Notes under the pieces: model-generated
The model's database searches: none
The model's input: only the letters and a program-made list of their open reading frames with translations
Told to the model about the DNA's origin: nothing
Source: Umbelopsis ramanniana AG
Taxonomy: Eukaryota > Mucoromycota > Umbelopsidomycetes > Umbelopsidales > Umbelopsidaceae
DNA: 64,000 bases
Direction: 5' to 3'
Assembly: GCF_025399195.1 (NCBI RefSeq)
Contig: NW_026252124.1
Span: forward strand, 124,001 to 188,000
Shown here: piece by piece, positions 40,692 through 52,549 of the stretch
Layout: every line of letters begins with the position of its first letter
How positions within the stretch are numbered: the stretch's first letter is position 1
Made by a program: the position numbers and the translations under genes

Positions 40692-42289
40692 TGCTTAAGA
40701 TCGTCTGAGCGAAGGGAAATCCGTGATATATATTCAAAGAAAAAGAGCAATAAAAGTAAAAGAGATTTTATATATTTGTATCTCTTGTTTGTACAGAACG
40801 CACTGCATCCCTGAGTTGCACAAATACTCTGCATGTTAAAGCATCAGTGCTCCAGCACGTTGTCTTAATTGCATAGTTGAGTCGTTCAGCAACTGAGAGT
40901 AATCCCTGTTCATCGTTTACATTCAAGTCATTACGAAAATCTGGATGATTTTAACGGTCGTAGAGCCTCATAACCTAAGCTCGGGCGATGCGACGTAAAC
41001 CATATGGGGGTTCACGGACGTTGCGTAACAATAACGCTGATTGATTAGGACGGGTTATTTATCTTTTGTTTTGGACATAGCACGCTTACTGCCAGTTTGC
41101 AAGAGGGTTCTATAAGGAGATCATACAGAACATCCGCCGTCGTATGATCGAATGAAATCAGCTTCATATTTATCAGAAGTCAAAGGGGTAGGTGTATTGG
41201 TCAAACGCTAGCGAGACATGAGCTATATTCCCGAGGAACTGGTTTTTAGCTACACCTGAAACAGCGGTCCGTAGTTAAGGCGGTCGTCAAATATCGTATG
41301 CCCAAAGCATCGTTGTAGAAGTGCTCAAGCCAACGGACAGTCAAAGCCAAACCAATATGACTACATGGGAGTTTAGCCTCATCTTTTTGGGAAGCTAGAG
41401 TCGAATTAAAGAGCCTTTTAATAAATGATCAAAAGTATGCAATAGGAGCTTCCGAGAAACAAACACTTACCCTGATCAAAAGTGTTGCCATGAGTGGTAC
41501 AAGCATGCAGTACGAACATGCAGTGACCGACAACATATTTAACCCAGTTGTGCACCTTGAAACCACAGTTTACTAACACACTCTGATAACCCTGAAAGCG
41601 GCGGATAGGCATGATGCTACCGTTATGACATTCAACGGACTAACATAAGAACGTATTAGCAAGATGGTAAAAAAAGTCTTATCTTTTCGATGCCTAACCT
41701 AACTCGCTTGGGCTTTTTCCTGGTTTACGATCATAACACTGAAGTCGGATCGTCCTTTGGGTATGACCCAACAGGCGCGCTTCATTCACAGACGCCATAT
41801 GCTGCAGTATAGCAACCTTCGTTCGCTCATACAAGCAGCCATTATATATAGTTTGCGATCCATCCAAATAGACTGCTGAATATCAATACGATGACTTGCT
41901 ATTCTGGTTGATAGATGAGTATCTCTCTAGGTTTATCAGTTCACAGGTATAACATCTCAAATCATCTGCAGGATGTTTAAACGGTGATAAATGGCGTCTA
42001 TATCTTTCAACATACCTTCTCCGAACTCCGTTGTAGAAAACTTCATTGCACCCCACATTGACCGAACAAGGATTCTCCTCAAAGAGATCATATTCATGTA
42101 ATCTAATTACCTAAAATATATATATTCAAGTTCAATAATATGAAGATGCGAACTCGCTATCTCTTATATATGACAGTAATCATACAAACACCCCCCAAGA
42201 AATGAGATAAAAGTGGGAGGCGGCTACAACGTAATAGAAACAATGATTATTGCCACACTTTACTATACGAATGGCTACTAGGTATACAT
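40692..42289. other. Spacer with promoter of copy B
   Basis: About 1.6 kb. It holds the duplicated promoter region of copy B (to about 41400), an extra unduplicated part (41400-42150), and the 3' flank of copy C. No gene is supported. Confidence 0.5.
41007..41037 (-). promoter_or_regulatory. Conserved upstream element, copy B
   Basis: This 31-bp block lies 316 bp before the ATG and matches the element upstream of copy A. GTTACGCAA and GTGAACCCC are unchanged. Confidence 0.5.
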
Positions 42290-43722
42290 CTATCTGAATC
42301 TGATCTGTTCAGGGGTAGGTTTTTGAGCCCAATTACTGAACCAGTTCATCTCTTGCCTCACTTCGTTATTTTCCGCTGGTAGATTGTCCAGCAAACTCTG
42401 GAAATCGTCGTCGCTGAAGTTTAGCATTGGCTGTATAACAGGTCGCAGACTTCTGTAGGCGCCCAAGACATCTTCTTCGAAAACCTCGCCAAGCTTTCCA
42501 CCCCAGGTTCCTAGAGGGATACGAACTCTCATACCGTCGATGTTGACGAAACCGGCATCCTCTACCTTCTGGTAAAGATCTTTGACAATACCCGTCTTGA
42601 ATCCACGCATTTTTAGATATTGAAGTACTGGGTTTGACTTATAAGTACCTTGCTACGCTCCCACTGAACCTATTCCACTTCTTCCTTACCTGCGTTCCAA
42701 AATTGAGAGGATCTTCTGCCTCGATATACTTGTGCACCGTCCACCTAGTCAATCAAATGGCAAGTTTTTAGTAAATAAAGAATGATGACCTTGATGTTAT
42801 CAGTCTCCAAGCTTTGAACCTTACTTCGACTAATTCTACCCAACCTCCAGGCTTGAGCACTCTGTATATATGATACAACACAGTGGGATATTCATCGTTG
42901 GACACACCCATACCAACTAAGCGCATGTAGACGAAATCGAAGGTGTTATCTTCAAAGGGCAATTCACTGACGATATTGCCCACGACGAAATCACTATTGC
43001 GTGGTCTGATTTCAGTAGGCCAGCCAACGGAAACATCAATGCCTGTGAAGTCGCTGTTCGGGTACTCGTTAGCCATTTCCTGTGTTCGGCGATATCATTA
43101 GTATCTTTCGATCGGTGGTGTATCCAAGATGAAGCCGGTTGCATTACTAACCAGAACCCAGGTACCACCTCCACAACCAGCGTCCAGCACTTTGATACCC
43201 CTGTCCAATTCAGGTTCGATGGGCACACTGAAATTTCTATTGAACGTAGAGGTCATTAGCTTATTTGACAGAATCAACCAACCGGCGAGCAGATAAACAT
43301 GTGGGTGCGCCTACCTGCCCAATACGTTCTTCATAAGCCAATGCTCAAGATGTAACTGCAGATTTCAGCGGGTTAATATTTCAAAATAGTACATAAAAAC
43401 GTGGAAGGTGTATATTACCCTGTCAATTTCTAAAAGAACAAAAAACCTCCATAGTTAGTTTCCGCAGCCGACGTCAATATGTTGAAAAGAATACACTCTA
43501 CAAACCTGTGTCATCGTTGGGCAGGATATAGTTGCAATCTTTGTAAGCTTGAAAACGTCTTCCGTTGGTGTAGACTGAAGATGTCTGGATTTTTGGTTGC
43601 GAGCTGGAGTTTGTGGATTCGCTTGTTCTAGACGATACCTTTGAGATCTCGTCCTTCTTTTTACTGCTCTGTGTCTTCTTGGACTTTCGAACCCACTTTA
43701 GTCGAGAGAAGAAGCTCAGCAT
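42290..43722 (-). CDS. LaeA/UMTA-like SAM methyltransferase, copy C
   Basis: Seven exons, 43722-43506, 43429-43419, 43355-43315, 43236-43152, 43079-42825, 42744-42690 and 42627-42290, give 333 aa. It is the most diverged of the three: exon 3 reads LHLEHWLMKNVLG where A and B have LHLQHWIVKN, and exon 6 differs in several residues. It runs six residues longer at the C-terminus, ending QIRFR after WAQKP. Motif I VLDAGCGGGTW and GIDVSVGW are intact. Exon sizes 2 to 6 are identical to copies A and B, so the duplication came after this intron pattern was fixed. Confidence 0.9.
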
Positions 43723-46615
43723 TGCTTCCTATCAACCAAGCGAAGGAAATCGGTGGTGTATATAAGGTAGGGAAGAAGAGCGAGAAAGGTAGGGAATATT
43801 TTTATATATTTTGAATCTCCTGTTTGTACAAGCCATCACCACAGCAGCTTTGTGTTGCACAAATGTCGTACATGTCAACCATCGTTACCCCAGCACGTTG
43901 CCTCAAGCGCATTGTCCAAGCCGTTCAACAGCTGAGACTAGTCCTTATTCATCCATTCCATTGAGCAGCTATGTTGGATTTGGCTATCTGAATGGTTCTC
44001 GTAGTTTCAGCTTTAAGTGAAGTCAAACCAAATGGGGTTCACAGGCTTTGCGTAACAGTAACGCCAAGGATGCAAAAGAGGTTATTTTTTTATTATATTT
44101 TGGGAACTGTTGCTAATTTGCAGTGTTTCGGTCTGAATTTTTGGTAGAACGCCAAACGCTGTATAAACGAAAAGAATCTCACTTTCGTTCTCCCATGATG
44201 GCGTATTAGCGTTCATACAGCAGTCGAGACATTGATTCGAATCGATGAAAGCCACACCCTTGAAAGCGGCAGTCAAATACTGAATGCCGAAAGCAACCTT
44301 TTTTTTTTGAGTGCTCAAGCCAACTGGAAGATCAAGCTAAACCAAAACTGACAAGCAGAGAATTTAGCCTCGTCATTTAAGACTATGCTTCTAAGTAGTC
44401 GTTGTATCATTAACGTTTTCAATAGTGATAGTTACAAAGGAGCAAAGTCTACCGCATGATAATGCAGTAGTACAAAATTGTTCTGTGACTTATCCTGACG
44501 GCCCAGACGTGCGCCTTGGCATTCTGAGATTTTGACAGGCGACAGAGCACCCGTTATAACATGAAGTAGACATACATTCAAAGATTCCTCGGCAGGATTG
44601 AAGTAACCATAAAGTCTCATCAGGTAAGTGCTCATCGTAATCTACATTTCCGTCTCCTGGTGAACGAAATGGGATTGAGACAGCTGCCTGATCATACGCA
44701 AATGACTTTTTCGACGCGAATACCATATTATATCAGATATCAGTCTTCCATTTACTCATATATGCAGCCGTGATGACACAGAATGCAATCCTCAAAGAAA
44801 ACCGCTTTACATCATTACAATGACATGGATATTACTGTCAACTAAGGGAAAAATCGCCAGGTGTCTTAGGACATTGGTCGTGAAAAAAAATATTCAGGCT
44901 CCTATACGCCTGATAAGTACATCCTTTCATCCTTAGCCTTCCCCTCTCTTCTTAAATAAAAGCCAGCTGTTCACCAGATTGGCTTAAATCGACACGTTCA
45001 ACTGTGAAGAGTGGTTTCAACCTCAGCTATATGGTATCTTATCACTTTATATCACTCTGTTGTGTCAGAACAGGAAGTAAGACCAGTCTTCGGTCCCTCA
45101 TAAATCGCGCATCATTACCAGGCCTTAGAGCTCGAGAGTACATGTAAGCGCCCTAAATGTGCCCTTTCTTCAGCAAACTACACACTGTAAATGGAGTGGT
45201 ATTTTAACACAGATTCTCCCGGATATCATAAACTGTATTCACGGGGAGGTCAAGGGCCATCTTCGAACTGTAAATTTCGGTGAAACAGGTCGTTTGTTCA
45301 AATGGATCAGTCCCTCTTTACAAGAACATGGATCTACTGTCTCTCAAACCAATTATCTTTCAACAATTTGACATAGCGACGAATCCATTTATTACCTCAC
45401 CAGAATGTTCAGAAAAAAAAAAGTTAACTGGACCAATTCATTTCATTTCAGTGATCTGCTTGATAATTCATCTTGCTATGGCTGGCCCTGCTATTTGACC
45501 ATGGTCTTTCATAGCTTGATCCTGAAGGGAACATTCATTCCTGGTTCAAATGATGTCAAGCTGGTGGGCATATTGTATTCGCTTCAACGTTTGTGACCGT
45601 CTGTTCATGACGTCAACTTCTAATATCAGGGGTCCATCCATTGACTTTACGGTCGTACACCAGAGATCCGCCCAACCCTCTCTATCAATAGATGAAACCG
45701 GTGGAATATTGAGACAAGGTAGCTTATATTCTTTCTCACACCCAAAAGCAAACAGTGACCTTCATTCAAAGGCGCATTGATTCCTTTTGAGAAACAACGT
45801 ATGTTCACGGCTTGAACCTTATCAGGTTCGGCATTCTTCCAATTATGTATAGACATCATGCTAAATGTTGGCAAGTATTTGACATATCCCGCTGTGTTCG
45901 TGATGCGGCTGGAAGGCGGGAGCAACTTTGGCATGCGCTAGGGCGGAAAATACCGTAGTATGATGGATATACCGATAGCTGAATGTGAAATTAGCTTTTT
46001 GCATTAAAAGTTAACTCTTGATCCCGTTTGTATAATTGACAGGTTTTACTTTTGTAAATTTATACACCAGTGAAACCCCGTTCTCATTGAGCAGGTCTTG
46101 TATAATGATGATCATATCCAGTGTAATAGCTGATATCTCATTTTTCACTAAGCATTTGTAAGCTTAGAGATAGATTTTTGCCACCATGCAGAAGTGGCCT
46201 TATTTCTCTCTCCATTGGCATTGACGACTTTATGACCCCACGGCGGACATATGGGGTTGGCATCCCCATGTTGCAGTCATTGCGTCTTTTCAGCTTGAAG
46301 TGTGTCAAGAATTCATGCTCTCCCCCATCAACATTGTCTCAGTTTATCGTGACTTTTGAGTAATTTTTTGATCAAAAAAAGACAGCTATGGACATGGCAT
46401 CATAGGCGTCAAAATCATCGTACGATATAATTTAGCGTCCGAAATCGGCTTGTCAAAATTGATGATACTGACCGAAACAACTAGGGTTTCTGCTAAAAGT
46501 AAGCAGCGCTCCTGAATAGTGATTATATAAACTACCAATTCTTTCAGGTCTTATTAAGTTTTTTGTTTTGTCTTGCTTCCATAACATCGCCTCTTCCTTT
46601 CTCTTAATACTGGTT
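43723..46615. other. Gene-poor stretch of 2.9 kb
   Basis: Up to about 44350 this is the duplicated promoter region of copy C. From 44400 to 46500 I find only short interrupted frames; one at 45280-45371 could be a relic, but I cannot assign it. The end near 46520 has TTATATAA, a possible TATA box for the RGS-oxidoreductase gene. Confidence 0.4.
44034..44064 (-). promoter_or_regulatory. Conserved upstream element, copy C
   Basis: This 31-bp block lies 312 bp before the ATG and matches the elements of copies A and B at GTTACGCAA and GTGAACCCC. Confidence 0.5.
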
Positions 46616-48960
46616 ATGAAGTCGCCGCAGACGTATTCCACAATGGCGCCCAAAGCAATTGACATACCCGATATCAGCTCAGACCCGATGTCGACGTTAG
46701 AGAACGTACTTACTTCACCACGACGCTTGACTGGATTTGAGAAATATTTGAGGCGAGATGCTGATCACAAACACCTTGTTTTGTTGGAAGAGTTAAGACA
46801 ACTTCGGTACGAGAAAGATCCAGATATCATGTCTACCATTGTTCAAAGGTGATGATCAATTTATTTGCGCGCCTGCCCTTTTCCCAATTGCACATTGACT
46901 AATATCTCTTTGCTTAAATTTTTAGAATATACCATAACTTCATCGAAGACGGATCCCCATGGTTCGTTGAACTCGAGTCACAATATATCATTTGCCAGCG
47001 ATTGCAATTGATGGAATGGCAGAATTTCACAGCAAATGAATTGATCGCCATTTTCGAAGAAGCTGAAGCAGAAATCATGGAGTATCTGGTATGTACCGTC
47101 TCCGAATAGCATGGACATTACGCCTTAAATTTAGTTTTGATGCTAATAATATTTCTCTCACTTACCACTACAGAGTAAAAAAATGAGTAGCTTTCGTAGA
47201 AGCATGGATTCGCCAAGGTACCAATCAATTGCTTTCACTTTGTTCCATGTACACTAGAATGAAATTGCTAAGGAACTGTTCAGAAATTTCAAGGCACCCT
47301 TGCCAGCCGAAACGGACGGCACTCGTAAACGGGTCGTCATTGTTGGCGGTGGATTCACAGTATGTGTCCCCTGAAATGTCTAATATAGCACTTTTTTTTT
47401 TTTTACCCCATACTAACTTCATTCCGCTGCTCACTTTAGGGATGTACGGTCGCTAGCATCTTAGACCCAATGACCCGCTTCGAAGTGGTGTTGATTGACA
47501 ACAAAGGTCAGCATAAGATTTTTATTAATGTTAGTGTTAAAGAATTAGCCGTTAACCAAAATTTGGGGAGCAGATTCATTCGAGTACACCCCGAGTCTGA
47601 TAAAAAATTTGGTGTCGCCTGAACATTTCTCTTCATCCGTAAGAATACCTCATAATACCTATGTTAAGAACGGAAGAGTTATTATTGGTCACGCACACGG
47701 TATATCGTCATCTGCACGACATATACTTGTCAATGACACCGAGGTAGGTTTTACGAAAATTTGCCCAGAGTTTATCGTTATTAGTGTCTCAAACTTAAAC
47801 CCCCGTACTGATACATTGGGTGTTCTTTAAAGATTTCTTTTGACTATCTAGTCTTGGCAACGGGTAGTACCTATAGGTCTCAATTCAAATCCTCGGATAC
47901 GTCAACGCTGTACCGTGCTTCTCAGATTGACAATGAAACCAGGGAACTCAGAAAAGCAAACTCTATCTTGATCATAGGAGGCGGCCTAGTAGGCTGCGAA
48001 CTTGCAAGTGAGGTGTCGCGTGTTTACGATGGTATTGATCGACCAAAGAAAACAAAAATAACCATGGTCGAATCTGGCAAATCTCTGGTGCAAAGAAGTA
48101 CTCCAAAGCAACAAAAATATGCCGCACAATACTTGGAAAAACTAGGTGTAGAAGTCATTCTCGGTGAAAGAGTTATACCGTTTGAAGACTTTCACAAGGG
48201 AGAAACTGTCTACGTCGGTGCAAGTGGTAAAAGATATACCGGCTACGATAAGGTCTTCTTTGCCACGGGCACCAGGCCTGCCAGTGAAATTCTCCTCCGG
48301 GAAACCGACGAGTTCGCCAATTGCATTGATTGCAATGGTCGTATCTGCGTCAAGCCTACCCTGCAAGTTGACCACTGGTTGTTCCAACACGTTTTCTCTG
48401 GCGGCGACGTTACCAATGTTAAGGAAGAAAAAACCGGTTATGCTGCCACTCTCGCCGGTGTTGTCATTGCTCGTAATATTTGTCGATTGGTGAAGGGCAA
48501 GCAACCCATTCGCCAAAGTGAATGCGGCACCATTGCTCCTCCTCAAAAACCACTGCATGGTGTTTCCAGACAGGGTGGTGTAGGCAAAGGTAAGCGGAAA
48601 ATATGTTATTATGACTATGTGATGGTAAAAAAGAATGGCTTTATTAACGGATACAAAAAAATTCTTTCAGAAAACCTGAGTTCTTTCAAGAAAGCGTTTT
48701 CATTTCTTTCTCCTAATTGGGCTGCATTGAAGCAGTTCGACGAGACTCAGTTTCTTAGTCTAGTCAGTGGAGAAAGTCAATGGTCTTCATCGGTCATTGG
48801 CACCCTACCCAAGAAACTCATGCTGGACAAGCGCCAGAGTGCGCAAGACAAACATGAACGTCAAACCCCACTAGCTCTTCCACTGACATGGACGCATAGC
48901 GAAGATACCCTGACCAATTCGATGCTGAGACATTTGTCTGTAAGCGATACTGCAGCCTAA
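46616..48960 (+). CDS. RGS domain fused to AIFM2/FSP1-like FAD oxidoreductase
   Basis: Eight exons, 46616-46848, 46926-47088, 47174-47217, 47284-47359, 47440-47506, 47574-47743, 47833-48589 and 48671-48960, give 599 aa. Residues about 27-132 form an RGS domain: SPRRLTGFEKYLRR, then RIYHNFIEDGSPW, then FEEAEAEIMEYL, the first, middle and last helices of the fold. After a 15-residue Ser/Arg linker comes a pyridine-nucleotide oxidoreductase: VVIVGGGFTG (G168, G170, G173) for FAD, LATGS at 259-263, a second dinucleotide motif IIGGGLVG at 298-305, and SGGDVTN near the C-terminal FAD-binding site. RGS domains accelerate GTP hydrolysis by G-alpha; AIFM2 enzymes reduce quinones with NAD(P)H. The last 110 residues are unassigned. 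A start at 46643 is possible. Confidence 0.85.
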
Positions 48961-49482
48961 GCATCTTGGGCTTCACCATTAATAACACATTCGTTAAGCG
49001 ATTCTGTCGCTTAAATCCCTCGCAAGGGCCATCAAAAGTTAATATTCTGGCCTCCACTGGACACCCAACCATATGAACGCTAGAAGCTCCCACTCAAAAA
49101 TAGACATCAATAAATCACCCCATTGTTTCTCAGAGACTCGAGCCAGGCTAACCATTCCGAATGATCACCCGGGTGGTCATTAGTTTTGCCTACAGCTCAG
49201 CTCAGCGGCCGACATAATTCTCTCCTAGCGGCATCAAAGTGAGAATCAAACATTTTTGTACATAACTCCGGTCGAAGAGACCAAATTGTCTTTGCAATAA
49301 TAAAGAACTTCTTTTTTTAAATCATCAGACACCAATCACAGTAGTGTTCCTATCTTTAGTCATGGTATTCATGGTTTGTTGGATATTTATTTTGTAATTA
49401 CTTTGAAAAAAAAAAAAATCATGACAGAGCATCGCTTTGAGACATTCCAGCTTTGCTTGCGACGACACAATCTATAAAGTCA
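48961..49482. other. Convergent 3' region
   Basis: About 520 bp between the stops of the RGS-oxidoreductase and U2AF35 genes. AATAAAGAAC at 49298 is a likely plus-strand polyadenylation signal. No gene is seen. Confidence 0.45.
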
Positions 49483-50466
49483 CTACGGCCGATATTCCGT
49501 AGCACCCTCTATTCTAGCTCGCTTGGATTCAGAGTCGTAGGGGGCCTGGTACTGCTCTTCATCATTGGCTTCAGCTGGCCTCTCCTCGGCATGGTGCCGA
49601 GGGCTACCGCTTCTGTCTTTTCGTCTTTCATCACCACCGTGTTTCTCTTCTCTCTTCTTCTCTTTGATGGACGCCCGTTGTGCTTCGAACAATTCTCTCC
49701 TTAATGCTCGTCGTGGATGTTTCAAATGCATAAAGTTACAGAATCCACCTCGATTGCATTCCGCTATTTCGTGCTGTCTGCAGCATGCTTCCTTGAAGTC
49801 AGTTACAGGCGAAAGTTCAGCGTATAATGGTCGTCCTGTAAGTTTTTTTTGTAAAAAAAAAGAAACAAGGTTGGGGGTTAGTCATGCATCAGGGCATTGA
49901 GATAATGGGTCATTCATAAGCTTACCTGCATAGAAACGCTTGTTGAGATCGTCAACTGCGTTACCGGCCTGCTCTTCATAGTGGTATTGAACATATACGT
50001 TGCCGACAAGGTGATCACCAACGTTATCACACACGACCATCTCCTCGATCTCGCCGAACTTTGCCAGCTCCATGAATATATCTTCGTAGAACAAGTCAAA
50101 ATCTTCTTGTAATTGTTCTGGCGACATGTTTTTGGTGGGATCGTGTGAGGGATTTCGATACAGGTTTGACAGTAACAGCGTCTGTGAGAATGACGGTTTA
50201 ATGTGCTTTCGAGAGCATCTGTCTCCATGTCTGCATGCACCGATCTAACAAAGGGAAAGAAGTTTAGTATTTCATAGCAAGTGTTCATTATGGATCAAGA
50301 ACTGCAAATCATGGACCTACCTTGAAGTAAAAAGAGCAATTGACCCTAATAACGTGTAAATGGAGAACCGTGTCAGTTATATGCGATGGCTACGTACCAG
50401 ATCAGATTGGATTCAAACTTACTTGTCCTTCTCGGTACCGTAAATGCTTGCTAAATAATCAGCCAT
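49483..50466 (-). CDS. U2AF1: Splicing factor U2AF small subunit (U2AF35)
   Basis: Four exons, 50466-50423, 50345-50321, 50244-49926 and 49835-49483, give 246 aa. The order is [15 protein letters not shown], first CCCH zinc finger ([16 protein letters not shown], closed by H), an atypical RNA-recognition domain with [10 protein letters not shown], second CCCH finger ([16 protein letters not shown], closed by H), then a charged Arg/Glu-rich tail. This is the complete U2AF35 architecture. It reads the 3' splice-site AG with U2AF65. Exon 2 is only 25 nt and carries part of the first finger. Confidence 0.96.
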
Positions 50467-50812
50467 GGTGTAGGAACGATTTGATTTATTACAGATCACA
50501 GTTTTCACCAAGTCCTCGTATTTTTAAACGAAATTGCAGTCGGCCCAGGTAGGTATCATGTGATCTCCCGCTTATTAATTTTAAACTCAGGATGCCGTTC
50601 GAACGTTGTTTCATCGAAAGCAGCGAAGAAATTGCCAGAAACAACCGCACATCACCAATAAGATACATTGCTTAATCATTCATCCAATTCCCTTTCTAGT
50701 GATTGACTATGATCTTCTTTAGTTTGGTTTGGTTTTTATTATATGCTTGATGTGCAAGATATTAAACGATGCTGTATATGAATTTGTTCGGCTCGGTTCA
50801 TGTACAATTTCC
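50467..50812. other. U2AF35 upstream region
   Basis: About 350 bp between the U2AF35 start and the end of the IFRD gene. It is AT-rich, and no gene is visible. Confidence 0.4.
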
Positions 50813-52549
50813 TCAAAACCGTACTTTTCCACTTCTTGCATTCTTCATCTTCTTCGATCGTATCTTTGACATTTCCGCATTGAGGTACTTTCTGTCAGCT
50901 TTATCCATTAGCGCAGGGCTGCTTCTGCCAGTATCAAGCTCTGCATCATCATCGTCTGATCCATAGTACGGTGAGCCACTTCCAGAGAGAACACCTGTAG
51001 GTGACCGGTGGTCACTAACTGGAACATATCTGAATATGGATTGCAAAAGGTCGTTCTCAGCAAAGTGATGATGCAAGCCTTGCTTGATGATTTCGCGGAA
51101 GGCGTTCAATTCGACGATTTTTGCTACAGGTGCGACATATGAGTTAGTCATCACAAAAGGCACACTTGTAAATCAATATTTAATCAATACATACTCCATC
51201 CTCGGAAGGTGACGAGCTTTCCACCAAACTTGAGCCGCTCAGCTGGTCGTTCTCCTTCTTCCACTGTTCGAATGATGTCTCTGAACGCCGATCGCTGTTC
51301 TTTCCTTTCTTGCTTTCCACGATGTCGATTGCTGTCGGTTGCGAGTAGCTGTAATGCTCTGACTAATTCATTCATATCATCATACTCAGGTAAAGCTTCT
51401 TCGGGATCACGTTCATCATCCTAAGTGCATGCATTAATGATCAATAGCACTTTGAAACAATTGAGAGAATGATCTCATAAATCAATTACTTACCAAATTA
51501 TGATGCGTATTGATGCTTTCAAATATAAGTGCGATATTTTCGCCTGCAGCCACTCTCGTTTCCTTTGTACCCGATTCAAGAAACATTGTAAAGACAGGGA
51601 CAACTCTGCAATGACGTTGTGATTAATTTCCAATTATGCCGTTTGACGTGCTCAAATCCCATTCCTACACTTACTTTTCTAGTTCCTCCCAAGCATCCTC
51701 AAGATTACCGCTTCCTTCGCCATAAGTTGAGGCAAACAGAAGTCCATACCCGCGTAATATCGTAGCCATAATATTTCCAACGTCTTCTGCAGGTATATCT
51801 TCCAAATTCAAGTCCGCACCATCGGTTTCTAATAACTGGAAGAAAAATTCCATTATTCGAAGTGTGTCTGCACTGGATGCCGCTATAAACGTGATCATAG
51901 CCATGGTTTGTAAACACTGTGAAGAGATATAGATGTTAGTGATGGAATCTCATTATGATATTTTCTTGTGGGGTTCGATATTTACATGCTCCTTCACTTT
52001 TCCGTTTTCATCATGCAGAGCACAGACTCGTAGTGACGGCATAATCTCTTGATATAAACTTTCTTGTTCCGCAGCCGATATTTCACCGTGATTTATAAAC
52101 GCTAGAGATATGCCTCTGATAGCCTGTAAGGACTCCTCGCCATTGCCTCCTTTCTTCAAAGAACGCTTCAGCAATTCGAGCAATTCCTGTTGCCGTGACT
52201 GCAGAGCAGCGGCGACAAAGTGTCGGGCCATAATTTGATTCAGCTTTGCTAATGCGTCGGTGCGAGTACTGGCAAACCAAAAGTCAGTTTTTAAATCGTT
52301 AGAGATTGTTGGTTGCAATGCTACTTACCTAGCTCGCTTCTCTGTCAAATCTTCAAGTGATTGTTTGAGATCGTCTTCCCAATTGGAGGAGCCTAAGTCG
52401 TCTCGATCTCCGACAGAGCCAAAAGAGTCAATGGTAGAAGCTGAAGTGTCAGACCAATCGCCTTCGTCTTCGGAGCCTCCTCGACTTGAGGCTGGTGTTC
52501 TTGCAAGTCTTTGATGTCTTGCTGCTTTTTTTCGAAGTTCTTTCGACAT
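50813..52549 (-). CDS. IFRD-family protein (interferon-related developmental regulator)
   Basis: Six exons, 52549-52329, 52268-51986, 51916-51675, 51605-51494, 51420-51195 and 51123-50813, give 464 aa, close to animal IFRD1 and IFRD2. The N-terminus is basic then Ser/Asp-rich. The middle is an all-helical repeat region (ALAKLNQIMARHF, MAMITFIAASSADTLRIMEFFF). The C-terminal IFRD domain contains RSAFRDIIRTVEEGERP and ELNAFREIIKQGLHHHF. The family binds translating or inactive ribosomes (IFRD2) or acts as co-regulator (IFRD1); the fungal role is not established. The start is the first ATG of a basic MSKELRKKA opening; the upstream open frame cannot be spliced on in frame. Confidence 0.87.

Larger units (their letters stand above)
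36570..44350. repeat. Tandem triplication of a methyltransferase unit
   Basis: Three head-to-tail units each comprise about 120 bp of 3' flank, the seven-exon gene and about 650 bp of 5' flank. Shared upstream blocks in order from the ATG are GTTGCACAAAT (about 125-135 bp), the 31-bp element (312-316 bp) and GTGCTCAAGCCAA (about 590-650 bp). Spacers between units differ. Confidence 0.75.

Noticed and set aside
47258-47283. Acceptor at 47257 for exon 4 of the RGS-oxidoreductase gene
   Set aside because: It would put the FAD domain out of frame. The acceptor at 47283 restores the frame and gives a normal 66-nt intron.
49483-49900. Plus-strand frames opposite U2AF35
   Set aside because: They are complementary to a charged Arg/Glu tail and encode Ser/Phe/Leu-rich nonsense; the U2AF35 zinc finger lies on the minus strand.
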